From positions 682,001-746,000 of the forward strand of contig NZ_JAENIQ020000001.1 of the NCBI RefSeq assembly GCF_016595275.2: a stretch of DNA of 64,000 nt, in the 5' to 3' direction. The notes under the pieces are model-generated. The model was not told where the DNA came from and ran no database searches. It was given only the letters and a program-made list of their open reading frames with translations. This DNA comes from Corynebacterium pygosceleis (GTDB lineage: Bacteria > Actinomycetota > Actinomycetes > Mycobacteriales > Mycobacteriaceae). Every line of letters starts with the position of its first letter. Within the stretch, counting starts at the first letter, position 1. Positions 19,078-27,834 of this stretch are shown in pieces. The position numbers and the translations under genes are program-made.

Positions 19078-20679
19078 TCAGTGGACCTCCCGCCTGGTCG
19101 CCGCTCCGGTACCCGCGATCGTGCACGCGAGGCCGATGATCACCATCACGCCCGTTTTCCAGCCGGTTTCGGAGATGTCGGTGCTGGTCGGCGTGTGATT
19201 GAACACCGAGAGATCGATGACCCAGCCCGGCGGGTCGTACAGGGAACCGAAGATCCAGACCAGTGCACCGAAGATGAGGGGCAGCCAGGCGAGCATCCCG
19301 AATCTGGGACTCGCGCCAACCAGGAGAAGCGCGATTCCCGTCAGGGCCGCCGCAGGACCGATCTGTGCGAGGAAACTCACGGTGATGGCCGCGGTGGTCT
19401 CCCCCACGTCAGCGGCCTCCGGGACGGCTCCGAGCAGACCTGCGACCGTCCCCGCCACCACGAGGAGGAGCACCGTCGTCCAGCTCGACCGGGCGACGGA
19501 TCTGTACGGCGCACTTCGGGCGACACCGCACGAGCGGATCAGGTCCACTGTGCGCTGGTTCTCCTCTGCCCTGAGGTGGAGCGCCGTCTGGACACCGGCC
19601 GCCGCCGTCAGAATCCCGATCTCGGTGGCGCAGTAGGCGAAGAACGACGGAACGATCCCACCGTCCCCGAATATTCTCTCGGCCAGTGGGGTCTGCCGCC
19701 CGTCGATGGTGGTCACGTCGATCACGGTCTGGAGGAGGGAACTCAGGACCACGGCCAGTACCACGACGGGAATCAGCCAACCGATCCTCGCACCACGGTC
19801 GAGTATCCGGCGAAGTTCCCCCGGTCCATTCAGATGGCGTGTGGATCCGTGCCCGGGATTCCCGATGGTGACCAGTGCCATCCCGAACTCCCGGTGTTTC
19901 TCCACCGTCACCAGACCGAGGCAACAGGCGAGGCACAGAATTCCGAGAATCGTGAGGGCCGGCCAGTTGTTCGAGTCATAGGGCGATGCTATCGCGCGCC
20001 AACCCAGCGGGCTGATCCAGTTGAGCTGTGGGAGATCCCGACTGTCCGCCAATGCGCGGATGATGAACTGTCCGGCGAGGACGCCGAAGGCCGCCCGCCG
20101 GATGTTTGCGGGGTCCCGGACGAAGAGGGTGCACGCTGCCGTCAGAAACGCTGTTCCGAGGACGGTCAGGAGGACGGTTACGCCGAGAACCAGGGAGCCC
20201 TCCGGGGGAAGATCTCCGACCGCGGAGTTCGCGGCGATCATCACGGCGCTGGTCCCCGTGCCGAGGAGTAGCCCGGCGATCGTCGCGGTGGCCAGAGCGG
20301 CTGCGGGCACTGACCCCGGACGGAAGCCCATGGTCCGGATCAATTCACCTGTTCCGGCCTGTTCCGGCCCGCGAAAGAGACCGGTCACGAGGAGCACCGT
20401 CATCACTCCGGCGAGCAACGTGAGAAGCGCTCCGCCCTCCAGTGTGACCAGTTGACCGAGGGAGCCATCCCCGGGTGCCTGACCGTACATCGCCTCGACG
20501 ATGGCGTTGCCCCGGAAAGCATCGGCGGCGAGCTTCCTGGAGGCGGGATCCGGGTACTGGGTGTCGTATCCGGAAGGCAGGGCACCGATCAGTGCCAGGA
20601 GTGGAACGATCCACAGCAGAAGAAAGCGGCGACGGAGCCGGAGGTTGAATCTTGTCAGGGACAGTGTCTCGGTGATCAT
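19078..20679 (-). CDS. ABC exporter permease
   Basis: 533 aa with about twelve hydrophobic segments in two halves of six, a tandem ABC-2-type exporter permease of the kind annotated as polyketide/multidrug antibiotic exporters. Starts with a 4-bp ATGA overlap with the ATPase gene and is preceded by the MerR gene, making a three-gene regulator-ATPase-permease operon. Ligand unknown; likely a toxic compound sensed by the MerR protein. Confidence 0.88.
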   Translation of the reverse strand: MITETLSLTRFNLRLRRRFLLLWIVPLLALIGALPSGYDTQYPDPASRKLAADAFRGNAIVEAMYGQAPGDGSLGQLVTLEGGALLTLLAGVMTVLLVTGLFRGPEQAGTGELIRTMGFRPGSVPAAALATATIAGLLLGTGTSAVMIAANSAVGDLPPEGSLVLGVTVLLTVLGTAFLTAACTLFVRDPANIRRAAFGVLAGQFIIRALADSRDLPQLNWISPLGWRAIASPYDSNNWPALTILGILCLACCLGLVTVEKHREFGMALVTIGNPGHGSTRHLNGPGELRRILDRGARIGWLIPVVVLAVVLSSLLQTVIDVTTIDGRQTPLAERIFGDGGIVPSFFAYCATEIGILTAAAGVQTALHLRAEENQRTVDLIRSCGVARSAPYRSVARSSWTTVLLLVVAGTVAGLLGAVPEAADVGETTAAITVSFLAQIGPAAALTGIALLLVGASPRFGMLAWLPLIFGALVWIFGSLYDPPGWVIDLSVFNHTPTSTDISETGWKTGVMVIIGLACTIAGTGAATRREVH

Positions 20680-21554
20680 CGCTCCTCCGCGTAGTGGTCG
20701 AGGAAGATGTCCTCCAGTGACGCCGGCGTGCTCGTGATGTCGTGGCCGCCGCTCTCGATGATCCGGCGGAGAAGGTCCGTGCTCTCCTCCCGGTCGATGG
20801 TCGCCGTCAGCCGGGAGCCGTCCACGGACACAGCTGAGAGGGAACGGAAGTGCTCGGGTACTCCCCCGTCGAAGTGAGCGGAGACATGGTGGGCCGAAAT
20901 CTGTTTCAGATCGTCGACTTGTCCTCTCAGTACCACCCTCCCCGATTTAATCACTGTGACGGAATCGCAGAGCTTCTCCACTTCGCTCATGATGTGACTA
21001 CTGAGCAGTACAGTCGCCCCTCTCTTCGCCTCACGGATGATCTGCTCCTCGAAAACCTGCTCCATCAGTGGATCAAGCCCGGATGTGGGTTCATCGAGGA
21101 TCAGCAGATCGGCGTCCGCTGATAGAGCGGCGATGAGGAGCACCTTCCGCCGGTTACCCGTGGAGTAGTCCCGGTTCCGGCGGTTGACGTCAAGCTGGAA
21201 AGCCTCGATCAACTCCGCACGTCGTTTCTCGTTCACGTTCCCGCCCCGTAGCTTGGCGAGGAAGTGGATGGTCTCCGCTCCGGTGAGCTGCGGCCACAGG
21301 GTCACCTCGGCGGGGACGTAGGCCACGCGACGCAGCACCTCCGGACTGGATCGTGGATCGCTCCCGAGGACCTGAACTGTTCCGCGGTCAGGGTGCAGGA
21401 GACCGAGCAGAATCCTGATGGTGGTCGACTTTCCCGCACCATTGGGCCCGAGGAAACCGTGAACGCTCCCCTCCCCCACCTCCAGGGTGAGTCCGTCGAG
21501 GGCACGAACGGTGCCGAACGTTTTGGAGAGGCTGTCACAGAGCAGTGGTTTCAC
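20676..21554 (-). CDS. ABC exporter ATP-binding protein
   Basis: 292 aa: Walker A GPNGAGKST, Walker B LLILDEPTSGLDP, and a degenerate signature YSTGNRRKV where LSGGQ is usual, common in drug-exporter DrrA-like ATPases. The GTG start at 21554 has GGGAG six bases upstream. Start codon and ribosome-binding region overlap a parS palindrome (21547-21562). Pairs with the downstream permease and is cotranscribed from the MerR gene promoter. Confidence 0.92.
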   Translation of the reverse strand: MKPLLCDSLSKTFGTVRALDGLTLEVGEGSVHGFLGPNGAGKSTTIRILLGLLHPDRGTVQVLGSDPRSSPEVLRRVAYVPAEVTLWPQLTGAETIHFLAKLRGGNVNEKRRAELIEAFQLDVNRRNRDYSTGNRRKVLLIAALSADADLLILDEPTSGLDPLMEQVFEEQIIREAKRGATVLLSSHIMSEVEKLCDSVTVIKSGRVVLRGQVDDLKQISAHHVSAHFDGGVPEHFRSLSAVSVDGSRLTATIDREESTDLLRRIIESGGHDITSTPASLEDIFLDHYAEER

Positions 21555-21562
21555 GTGAAACT
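21547..21562. promoter_or_regulatory. parS site overlapping the ABC ATPase start codon (14/16)
   Basis: GGTTTCACGTGAAACT: the inner 14-mer GTTTCACGTGAAAC is perfect. The GTG initiating the ATPase is the GTG of the palindrome, and the MerR stop lies eight bases upstream. Confidence 0.8.
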
Positions 21563-21569
21563 CCCTTGT

Positions 21570-22439
21570 CTATCGAGCGGGTCTGAGGTGTGTGTGTGGG
21601 GTGTCAGTGCAGTCGGGGTGGGACGGGGTGATGTCTGTGATCCGGGTGCACAGACGATCGATCTGCGCCTCCACGTACCGTGCTTCGACCGGGTCTGGAA
21701 AGGCGAGGAAGATGAGCTGACGTATCGGCGTGCTCCGAAGTGCACGGAGGTACCGAGAAATGGCGTTGATGATCAGACTGGTGCCGGTCTTTTGCAGGAG
21801 GTCGATGAAGTGATCAGCGGCGGTGTGGGCCGCTGCGGTGATCTCCGCGGGAGCGAGTTCGTTGATCCGCGTGAACCGGTCGATATCCGCGCGAAACGTA
21901 ACCAACGAGGATTCATCAATTTGTGCCGCCCAGTCGAACAGCTCGCTGGGTATGACACTGCGAGGGAGGAAAAGCTGGGTGAGTTGCTTCTTTTTTCGGA
22001 TGAGTGCGATGAAACGGTCATCGTCCACTCCTTCCGTCAGGCGGTCGCAGATGTCGTCGAGCTGGTTCGGCAGCGGAGGAATCAGGTCGAACTGGGATTC
22101 CGGTGTTTCCCCGAGGCACCGGCCAGACAGTCCTGAGCGGAGATCCCGGAGGCGGTCCCGTTGGTTCTCCAGAGTCGCTATCTGCTGGTTGATGGCATCT
22201 TCCGTGGCCTGGAGTTCCCGTGCCACATCGATACCGTCATCCGCGATGAGGCTCTGGATTGACGTGAGCGACAGACCCGATCTGCGCAGGTGACGTATCC
22301 TCTCTACCCTGATGAGATGTTCGAGGCCGTAGTCCCGGATGCCAGCCCCTTCGGGTACGGGGAGCAGGCCTATCTGGTGGTAGTAGCGGATTGTCCGCAC
22401 TGTTGTGTCGGTGTATTCGGCTAGCTCCTTCACCCTCAT
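21570..22439 (-). CDS. MerR-family transcriptional regulator of the ABC exporter
   Basis: 289 aa. The N-terminal winged helix-turn-helix is clear (VKELAEYTDTTVRTIRYYHQIGLLP), followed by a coiled-coil segment (about 80-110) and a roughly 170-residue C-terminal effector domain with no Cys cluster, so an organic ligand rather than a metal is likely. Heads the operon with the exporter ATPase and permease. It lies behind a promoter with a 19-bp spacer and a dyad, the MerR-type architecture, so autoregulation and induction of the exporter are inferred. Confidence 0.9.
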   Translation of the reverse strand: MRVKELAEYTDTTVRTIRYYHQIGLLPVPEGAGIRDYGLEHLIRVERIRHLRRSGLSLTSIQSLIADDGIDVARELQATEDAINQQIATLENQRDRLRDLRSGLSGRCLGETPESQFDLIPPLPNQLDDICDRLTEGVDDDRFIALIRKKKQLTQLFLPRSVIPSELFDWAAQIDESSLVTFRADIDRFTRINELAPAEITAAAHTAADHFIDLLQKTGTSLIINAISRYLRALRSTPIRQLIFLAFPDPVEARYVEAQIDRLCTRITDITPSHPDCTDTPHTHLRPAR

Positions 22440-22476
22440 GCCTCAATGGAACACCGTGACGCTACGTCACGGTCAA
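22440..22476 (-). promoter_or_regulatory. MerR-type promoter/operator with 19-bp spacer
   Basis: -35 TTGACC (22476-22471), a 19-bp spacer and -10 TTCCAT (22451-22446), six bases from the ATG. The spacer holds a perfect dyad ACCGTGACG-TAG-CGTCACGGT (22453-22473). Overlong spacers with a central dyad are the hallmark of MerR-activated promoters. The transcript would be leaderless. Confidence 0.75.
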
Positions 22477-22543
22477 GCGCCCACAGAAACTGTGATGAAG
22501 CTGATATCACACAAGATACTGTTCCGTGTCGGTGGCGGACACG

Positions 22544-22581
22544 CGAAGGCCCCATGTTTCACGTGAAACATGGGGCCTTCG
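22544..22581. terminator. 38-bp perfect palindrome ending trpA, built around parS
   Basis: Nineteen-base arms meet at 22562/22563 with no loop bases, and the centre is the perfect parS site. It lies ten bases after the trpA stop and before the divergently read MerR promoter region. In RNA it folds into a strong hairpin that would end the trp transcript. Confidence 0.7.
22555..22570. promoter_or_regulatory. parS site (16/16)
   Basis: TGTTTCACGTGAAACA, a perfect canonical ParB-binding palindrome, at the heart of the trp operon terminator. Confidence 0.92.
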
Positions 22582-22590
22582 GTCCCGGGG

Positions 22591-23430
22591 CTATCGCCGA
22601 GTCGCGGCTTTCATGCCGGCCGTGAAATCACGCAGCTCCCCGAGGAGAGCCGGGAGATCGTCGACGGTACGGGTCGCCGGGGAAGCGCCGGAACAGTGTC
22701 GTTCGATGATCCGCGTGATCGCGGAACCGCAGATCGCGCCGGCGGCACCGGCGTCAATGGCCGCCCGGACGTGATCGGGGGTGGAGATCCCGAACCCGAG
22801 CAGGGCGGGAGCCCCACCGAAGCGCCGCAGGTTCGCGACCACGTCGGCGAGCCCGTCGGTGCTGGAGGCATTCTCCGCTCCGGTGACACCGACACGGGAG
22901 ACCGCGTAGATGTAGCCGCGGGAGTGGGCCGCGACGCCGGCCAGTGTCCGCTCCGAGGCGTGGGGTGGGGCGATGAAGATCTGGTCGACACCGGCTTCCT
23001 CAGCGGCCGCGGAGAAGGCCGCGCCCTCTCGGACGGGAACATCCGGGATGAGCACCGAGTCGGCACCGGCCTCCGACACGGAGGCGTAGAACTCCCCACT
23101 CCCCCGGGCGAAGGGGACGTTGCCGTAGATGAGCAGACCGATGGGAAGCTCCGGCCAGGTGTCGCGGATCCGGCGGATGATCGAGAACGAGGTGTCCACG
23201 TCCACACCGGCGTCCAGCGCCCGGATGTGGGCGGCCTGGATCGTGGGGCCGTCCGCGACCGGGTCGGAGAACGGCACACCCAGCTCGAGGGCGTCCGCTC
23301 CACCCTCGACGAGGGCACGGACGATCTCGAAGGAGGTCTCCGCGTCGGGGTCGCCGAGCATGACGAAGGGAACGAACGCCCCCTCCCCGGCGGCGTCGAG
23401 ACGCTCGAACAGTGCGGGATAGCGGCTCAT
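22591..23430 (-). CDS. trpA: Tryptophan synthase alpha subunit
   Basis: 279-aa TIM barrel that cleaves indole-3-glycerol phosphate to indole and glyceraldehyde 3-phosphate and channels indole to TrpB. Catalytic Glu in [15 protein letters not shown] and the downstream Asp motif are present, with the phosphate loop near GFGIS. Last gene of the operon. Starts with a 4-bp overlap onto the end of trpB. Confidence 0.97.
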   Translation of the reverse strand: MSRYPALFERLDAAGEGAFVPFVMLGDPDAETSFEIVRALVEGGADALELGVPFSDPVADGPTIQAAHIRALDAGVDVDTSFSIIRRIRDTWPELPIGLLIYGNVPFARGSGEFYASVSEAGADSVLIPDVPVREGAAFSAAAEEAGVDQIFIAPPHASERTLAGVAAHSRGYIYAVSRVGVTGAENASSTDGLADVVANLRRFGGAPALLGFGISTPDHVRAAIDAGAAGAICGSAITRIIERHCSGASPATRTVDDLPALLGELRDFTAGMKAATRR

Positions 23431-24701
23431 CGGTTGTCCTCCATGACGAGTTCGGGGTGATCGGCGAGGGTGCGGCGGACGTGATCGACGTCCTTGTCAC
23501 CTCGCCCGGAAAGTGAGACGAGGATGGTGATCTCCCGGCCGTCCTCCTCGGCCGCTGCGGCACGCTTGAGTGCGTAGGCCAGCGCGTGCGCGGACTCGAG
23601 AGCGGGAATGATCCCCTCGTAACGGCTGAGCAGCTGGAACGCCTCCAGTGCCTCCGCATCGGTGATGCCGACGTACGTTGCCCGGCCGGATTCGTGCAGG
23701 TACGCGTGCTGGGGACCGACGCCGGGATAGTCCAGTCCGGCGGAGATGGAGTAGCTCTCCTCGACCTGGCCGTCCGCGGTCCTCATCAGATAGGAGCGGG
23801 CACCGTGGAGGATGCCGATCTTCCCGGCGTGGATGGGTGCGCCGTGACGTCCCGAATCCAGCCCCTCCCCCGCCGGCTCCACTCCGACGAGCTCAACGGA
23901 CTCCTCGTCGATGAAATCGGCGAACATGCCGATGGCGTTGGATCCTCCGCCGACGCAGGCCGTCACCACGTCCGGCAGCCCGCCGGTCCGTTCGAGCATC
24001 TGCGCCTTGGCCTCGGTCGAGATGATCCGGTGGAATTCGCGGACGATCGTCGGGAAGGGGTGCGGTCCGGCGGCGGTGCCGAGGAGGTAGTGCGACTCGT
24101 GGAACGTGGCCGTCCAGTCGCGCAGAGCCTCGTTGACGGCGTCCTTGAGTGTGCCCGCCCCTGAGGTCACGGGGACGACCTTCGCGCCCATCAGTTCCAT
24201 CCGGTAGACGTTGGGTTGCTGGCGCTGGACGTCCTCGGCACCCATGTAGATGACGCACTCGAGATCGAGAAGCGCGCACGCGAGCGCTGTGGCGGTGCCG
24301 TGCTGGCCGGCGCCGGTCTCCGCGATGATGCGGGTCTTGCCCATCCGCTTCGCCAGGAGTGCCTGGCCGATGACCTGGTTGGTCTTGTGGGCTCCGCCGT
24401 GGACGAGATCCTCGCGCTTGAGGAAGATGCGGGCCCGGCCACGTCCCCTGCCAGGCAACGGCAGATTCGAGCATTCGGTGAGCGGGGTGGGGCGACCGAG
24501 GTAGTCGCGGAGGTAGTCGGCGAGTTCCGTGCGGAACCCGGGATCGTCCATCGCGTCGACGAACGCCTTCTCCAACTGGTCGAGTGCGGGGATCAGCAGC
24601 TCGGGTACGTACTGTCCACCGAACTGGCCGAAGTAGGCGGGCAGAATGGTCGCGCCGCCGGACGTGTCCGGAGTCGTCGAATCATGTTCGGGTGGGGTCA
24701 T
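23427..24701 (-). CDS. trpB: Tryptophan synthase beta subunit
   Basis: 424-aa PLP enzyme joining indole and serine. The PLP-binding lysine sits in GGAHKTNQ, and the phosphate-binding GGGSNAIG is intact. Normal length for the TrpB1 class. Overlaps trpA by four bases and trpC by four bases, so translation is coupled across trpC-trpB-trpA. Confidence 0.97.
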   Translation of the reverse strand: MTPPEHDSTTPDTSGGATILPAYFGQFGGQYVPELLIPALDQLEKAFVDAMDDPGFRTELADYLRDYLGRPTPLTECSNLPLPGRGRGRARIFLKREDLVHGGAHKTNQVIGQALLAKRMGKTRIIAETGAGQHGTATALACALLDLECVIYMGAEDVQRQQPNVYRMELMGAKVVPVTSGAGTLKDAVNEALRDWTATFHESHYLLGTAAGPHPFPTIVREFHRIISTEAKAQMLERTGGLPDVVTACVGGGSNAIGMFADFIDEESVELVGVEPAGEGLDSGRHGAPIHAGKIGILHGARSYLMRTADGQVEESYSISAGLDYPGVGPQHAYLHESGRATYVGITDAEALEAFQLLSRYEGIIPALESAHALAYALKRAAAAEEDGREITILVSLSGRGDKDVDHVRRTLADHPELVMEDNR

Positions 24702-26164
24702 TTCTCTACCGCCTGTTCATTGTTGAAGGTGCGAATTGTGGCGAAGGTGCGTGCGATGTGTCCGGTGTCCTTGTGTCCGGACCAGGGGCCCGCGTCCGGT
24801 CCGTACTCGAGACCGGAATTGAGGTCCAGACCCGCGCAGTCCACACGGAGGGCGTCACGCAGGTTAGCGACCCCGATTCCCCCGGCGAGGAACGACCGCT
24901 GCTTCACGTTCTCCGGGATCGTGGACCAGTCGAACGCGGTGCCCGTGCCGCCCGAACCGGAGTCCAGGACGAACCTGTCGACGAGTGGTTCTCCCTCGGC
25001 GAGTGCGGAGACGGTCTCGGCGGCTCCGGGACTCGTCATCGGGACTGCCCGCCAGAGTTCCACGTGGTCCGGGATCTCGGTCCGGATGCGTCGGATCAGT
25101 TCACCCTCCTCGTCGATGGTGCCGAGGGGGCAGTGGACCTGAACCGCCGCCACTCCGTCGACGCAGAGCTCGCCGTAACCGGAGGAGCGCCGGCTGACCG
25201 CGACGTAGCGCAGCCCGGGTTCCGCGGCGATTATCGACTCCGCTGTACGGATGTCGACCGCACGCGGGGACGCCGCCTCGAAGATGAGTCCACCGTAGAC
25301 GGCACCGGCGGCGCGGGCGGCCTGTGCGGCACCCGGTGTCCTCAACCCGCACACCTTGTTCGGCCCGTAGACGAGCTCCCGCGCTGCGGCGTCGATGTCG
25401 GGTTCCCCGGTGAGCTGCGAGCCGACGAGGAAGCCGTTCACGGGTGACCCGATGCGACGGATCGTCGCGTTGTTCCGGATCCCTGATTCGGCCACCAGGA
25501 CCGCGTTGTCCGGGGCGAGGGGCGCAAGGTGGGCGGAGCGATCCAGATCGATGCTGAGGTCATGGAGATTGCGGTGGTTGATACCGATGATCCTCGCCCC
25601 GAGATAGCGCGCACGGTTCATCTCGTCCTCGTCGACGACCTCGGTGAGGATGTCGAGGGCCAGCCGGTGCGCCTCCTGCGCGAGACGTGTGTAGGTCTCG
25701 TCGTCGAGGACCGACAGCATGAGGAGGACGGCGTCGGCGCCGAAGTAGCGGGCGGCATGGACCTGTACCTCGTCGACGATGAAGTCCTTGCACAGGACCG
25801 GCAGGTGCGTGGACATCGCCACGGTGGCGAGGTGGTCGTAGTCGCCGCCGAACCTGTCGGGCTCACAGAGGACGGAGATGCCCGAGGCGTAGCGGGAGTA
25901 GACCCGCGCGATGTCACCGGGCTGGTAGTGCTCACGGATGAGCCCGAGTGAGGGCGAGGCGGACTTGCACTCCATGATGAAGCGGTTCGCTCCCCTGCCC
26001 CGGTCGGGCAGATCCCCGCCGAGGCTGGCGAAGAGGCTTCGGGTTGAGCGGGGCAGTGCCTCCGGGTCCACGTGGCTGATGCGGCGGCGGATGTCGTCGA
26101 GGTGGCCCTTCCGGGCGGTGACGATCCCCTCGAGGACCGTCGGCATCGAATGGGCGTCAGGCAT
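24698..26164 (-). CDS. trpCF: Bifunctional indole-3-glycerol-phosphate synthase / phosphoribosylanthranilate isomerase
   Basis: 488 aa with TrpC in the first half ([17 protein letters not shown], and VAESGI near the fusion) and TrpF in the second half (KVCGLRTP at its start), the fused form known from C. glutamicum and enterobacteria. Two successive TIM-barrel reactions, from PRA through CdRP to indole-3-glycerol phosphate. The ATG at 26164 has a perfect GAGGAGG and overlaps the trpD end by eight bases. Confidence 0.96.
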   Translation of the reverse strand: MPDAHSMPTVLEGIVTARKGHLDDIRRRISHVDPEALPRSTRSLFASLGGDLPDRGRGANRFIMECKSASPSLGLIREHYQPGDIARVYSRYASGISVLCEPDRFGGDYDHLATVAMSTHLPVLCKDFIVDEVQVHAARYFGADAVLLMLSVLDDETYTRLAQEAHRLALDILTEVVDEDEMNRARYLGARIIGINHRNLHDLSIDLDRSAHLAPLAPDNAVLVAESGIRNNATIRRIGSPVNGFLVGSQLTGEPDIDAAARELVYGPNKVCGLRTPGAAQAARAAGAVYGGLIFEAASPRAVDIRTAESIIAAEPGLRYVAVSRRSSGYGELCVDGVAAVQVHCPLGTIDEEGELIRRIRTEIPDHVELWRAVPMTSPGAAETVSALAEGEPLVDRFVLDSGSGGTGTAFDWSTIPENVKQRSFLAGGIGVANLRDALRVDCAGLDLNSGLEYGPDAGPWSGHKDTGHIARTFATIRTFNNEQAVEK

Positions 26165-27179
26165 AGTCAGCCTCCTCGTGGGTCGCGAGCCAGGTTTCCA
26201 CGGTCTTGTCCGCGAGCAGCTGCTTCGCTTTCGTCGCTCCGGCGGCGATGGTGTCGCAGTCACCGTTGAGGTAGAACAGGGCACCTGCGTTGACGGCGAT
26301 CGCGTCGAGATGGGCGTCGGGGCCGGTTCCGGCGAAGGTGGCCCGGATGTGTTCCGCGTTCTCAGCCCCGTTCCCGCCGGCGAGGTCGTCCAGGGAGTGG
26401 GTGCCGACCCCGAGATCCTCCGGGGTCAGTTCGTAGTCGGTGACGGAACCGTCGCGTAGCTCCCAGACGGTGGTGGGGCCGTGAACGGCGATCTCATCGG
26501 TGCCGGATCCGTGCACGACGAGTGCCCGGGTGCGCCCCAGTTCGCGCATGACCTCGATGATCGCGGGGCCGAGTTCAGGTCGGGCGATCCCCATCAGCTG
26601 GAGGTGCGGCTTCGCCGGATTGAGCAGTGGGCCGAGAATGTTGAAGATCGTCGGAACCTTCAGTTCCTTGCGGACCGGCATGACGTGGGCGATCGCCGGA
26701 TGGTAGGCCGGTGCGAAGAGGAACGTGAAGTTGGACGCCCGAACCTGTCGTTCCGCGCGTGTCGGATCCAGGTCCAGGGGGATGTTCAGGGCCTCGAGGA
26801 CATCGGCGGACCCTGATCTGGAGCTGACGGAACGGTTGCCGTGCTTGACCATCGTCACTCCCCCGGCTGCCGCGACGAGTGCTGCGGCGGTGGAGATGTT
26901 GATGGTGTTCGCGCCGTCACCACCCGTGCCACAGGAATCCGTCACGCCCTCCCCCTCGACGGGGAAGGGGCGGGCCGCGTTGATGAAGGCCTGTGCGGCG
27001 CCGGCGATGTCGGAGGCCGTTTCGCCCCGGGTCCGTAGTGTCGCGAGGAGTGCGGCAACCTGGACGGTCGAGTAGGAGCCGGTCGTGAGGGGGTTGAAGA
27101 CGGCACGGGCTTCCTCGACCGTGGGGTTCCCGTTGTCCAGGTAGGCGGTGAGGAGAGTGTGCGGATCAGTGTGCGTCAT
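26157..27179 (-). CDS. trpD: Anthranilate phosphoribosyltransferase
   Basis: 340 aa. Transfers phosphoribose from PRPP to anthranilate. The PRPP-binding DSCGTGGDG motif and the KHGNRSVSS motif are both present. The ATG at 27179 restores the usual length; the open frame upstream to 27341 is antisense-like sequence inside trpG. Overlaps trpG by 14 bases. Confidence 0.97.
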   Translation of the reverse strand: MTHTDPHTLLTAYLDNGNPTVEEARAVFNPLTTGSYSTVQVAALLATLRTRGETASDIAGAAQAFINAARPFPVEGEGVTDSCGTGGDGANTINISTAAALVAAAGGVTMVKHGNRSVSSRSGSADVLEALNIPLDLDPTRAERQVRASNFTFLFAPAYHPAIAHVMPVRKELKVPTIFNILGPLLNPAKPHLQLMGIARPELGPAIIEVMRELGRTRALVVHGSGTDEIAVHGPTTVWELRDGSVTDYELTPEDLGVGTHSLDDLAGGNGAENAEHIRATFAGTGPDAHLDAIAVNAGALFYLNGDCDTIAAGATKAKQLLADKTVETWLATHEEADYA

Positions 27180-27834
27180 CGGTGGATCCTTCGCGGGTGT
27201 GGGTGAGCAGCGTTTCGACGCTGCGGGTGAGAATGTGCGGTCCGGAGGGGCTGAGCACCGACTCGGGGTGGAACTGCAGTCCGAGGGCTGTTCCGTCGGT
27301 GGTACGGGCGGCCATGGTGACCTGTCCGATCTCCGAGTCACAGGTGGCGAGAGACACCATGCCCTCCGGGATGGCGGTGCAGCCGAGCGAGTGGTATCTG
27401 GCGATGGGTACCTTACGACCGGTGACTCCGGGGAGATCCGGTCCGGCGTCGACCGTCAGTCCCCGGAACACCGGGCTCGCGGTCCCCTCGTCCGTCAGTG
27501 TCATCAGATCCGATGTGCCGTGGACCGGTCCGCAGGGTTCGACTCTGCCGCCGTGGTGATCGAGGAGGGCCTGGAAACCGAGGCAGATCCCCAGTATCGG
27601 GATGCGGCCCAGGGTGGTGCCGATCAGTTCCATCATGGTTCCGGCGTCACGGGGGTGGCCGGGTCCGGGTGACAGGCAGATGAGGTCGGGATCAGCGTCG
27701 ATGACGGTCTGGACGGGGACGGTGTTCCGGAAGACGGTGCAGTTGAATCCCGCGACGGCGAAGGCGTCGACGAGGTTGTAGACGAAGGAGTCCTGGTTGT
27801 CGATGAGGACGATGTGGGGGCGTGGACCAGTCAC
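27166..27834 (-). CDS. trpG: Anthranilate synthase glutamine amidotransferase subunit
   Basis: 222-aa class I glutaminase. The nucleophile Cys lies in LGICLGFQAL and the catalytic His-Glu pair in FHPESVL; an oxyanion GPGHP is present. Supplies ammonia to TrpE. Overlaps the trpE stop by four bases. Confidence 0.97.
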   Translation of the reverse strand: MTGPRPHIVLIDNQDSFVYNLVDAFAVAGFNCTVFRNTVPVQTVIDADPDLICLSPGPGHPRDAGTMMELIGTTLGRIPILGICLGFQALLDHHGGRVEPCGPVHGTSDLMTLTDEGTASPVFRGLTVDAGPDLPGVTGRKVPIARYHSLGCTAIPEGMVSLATCDSEIGQVTMAARTTDGTALGLQFHPESVLSPSGPHILTRSVETLLTHTREGSTDDAH

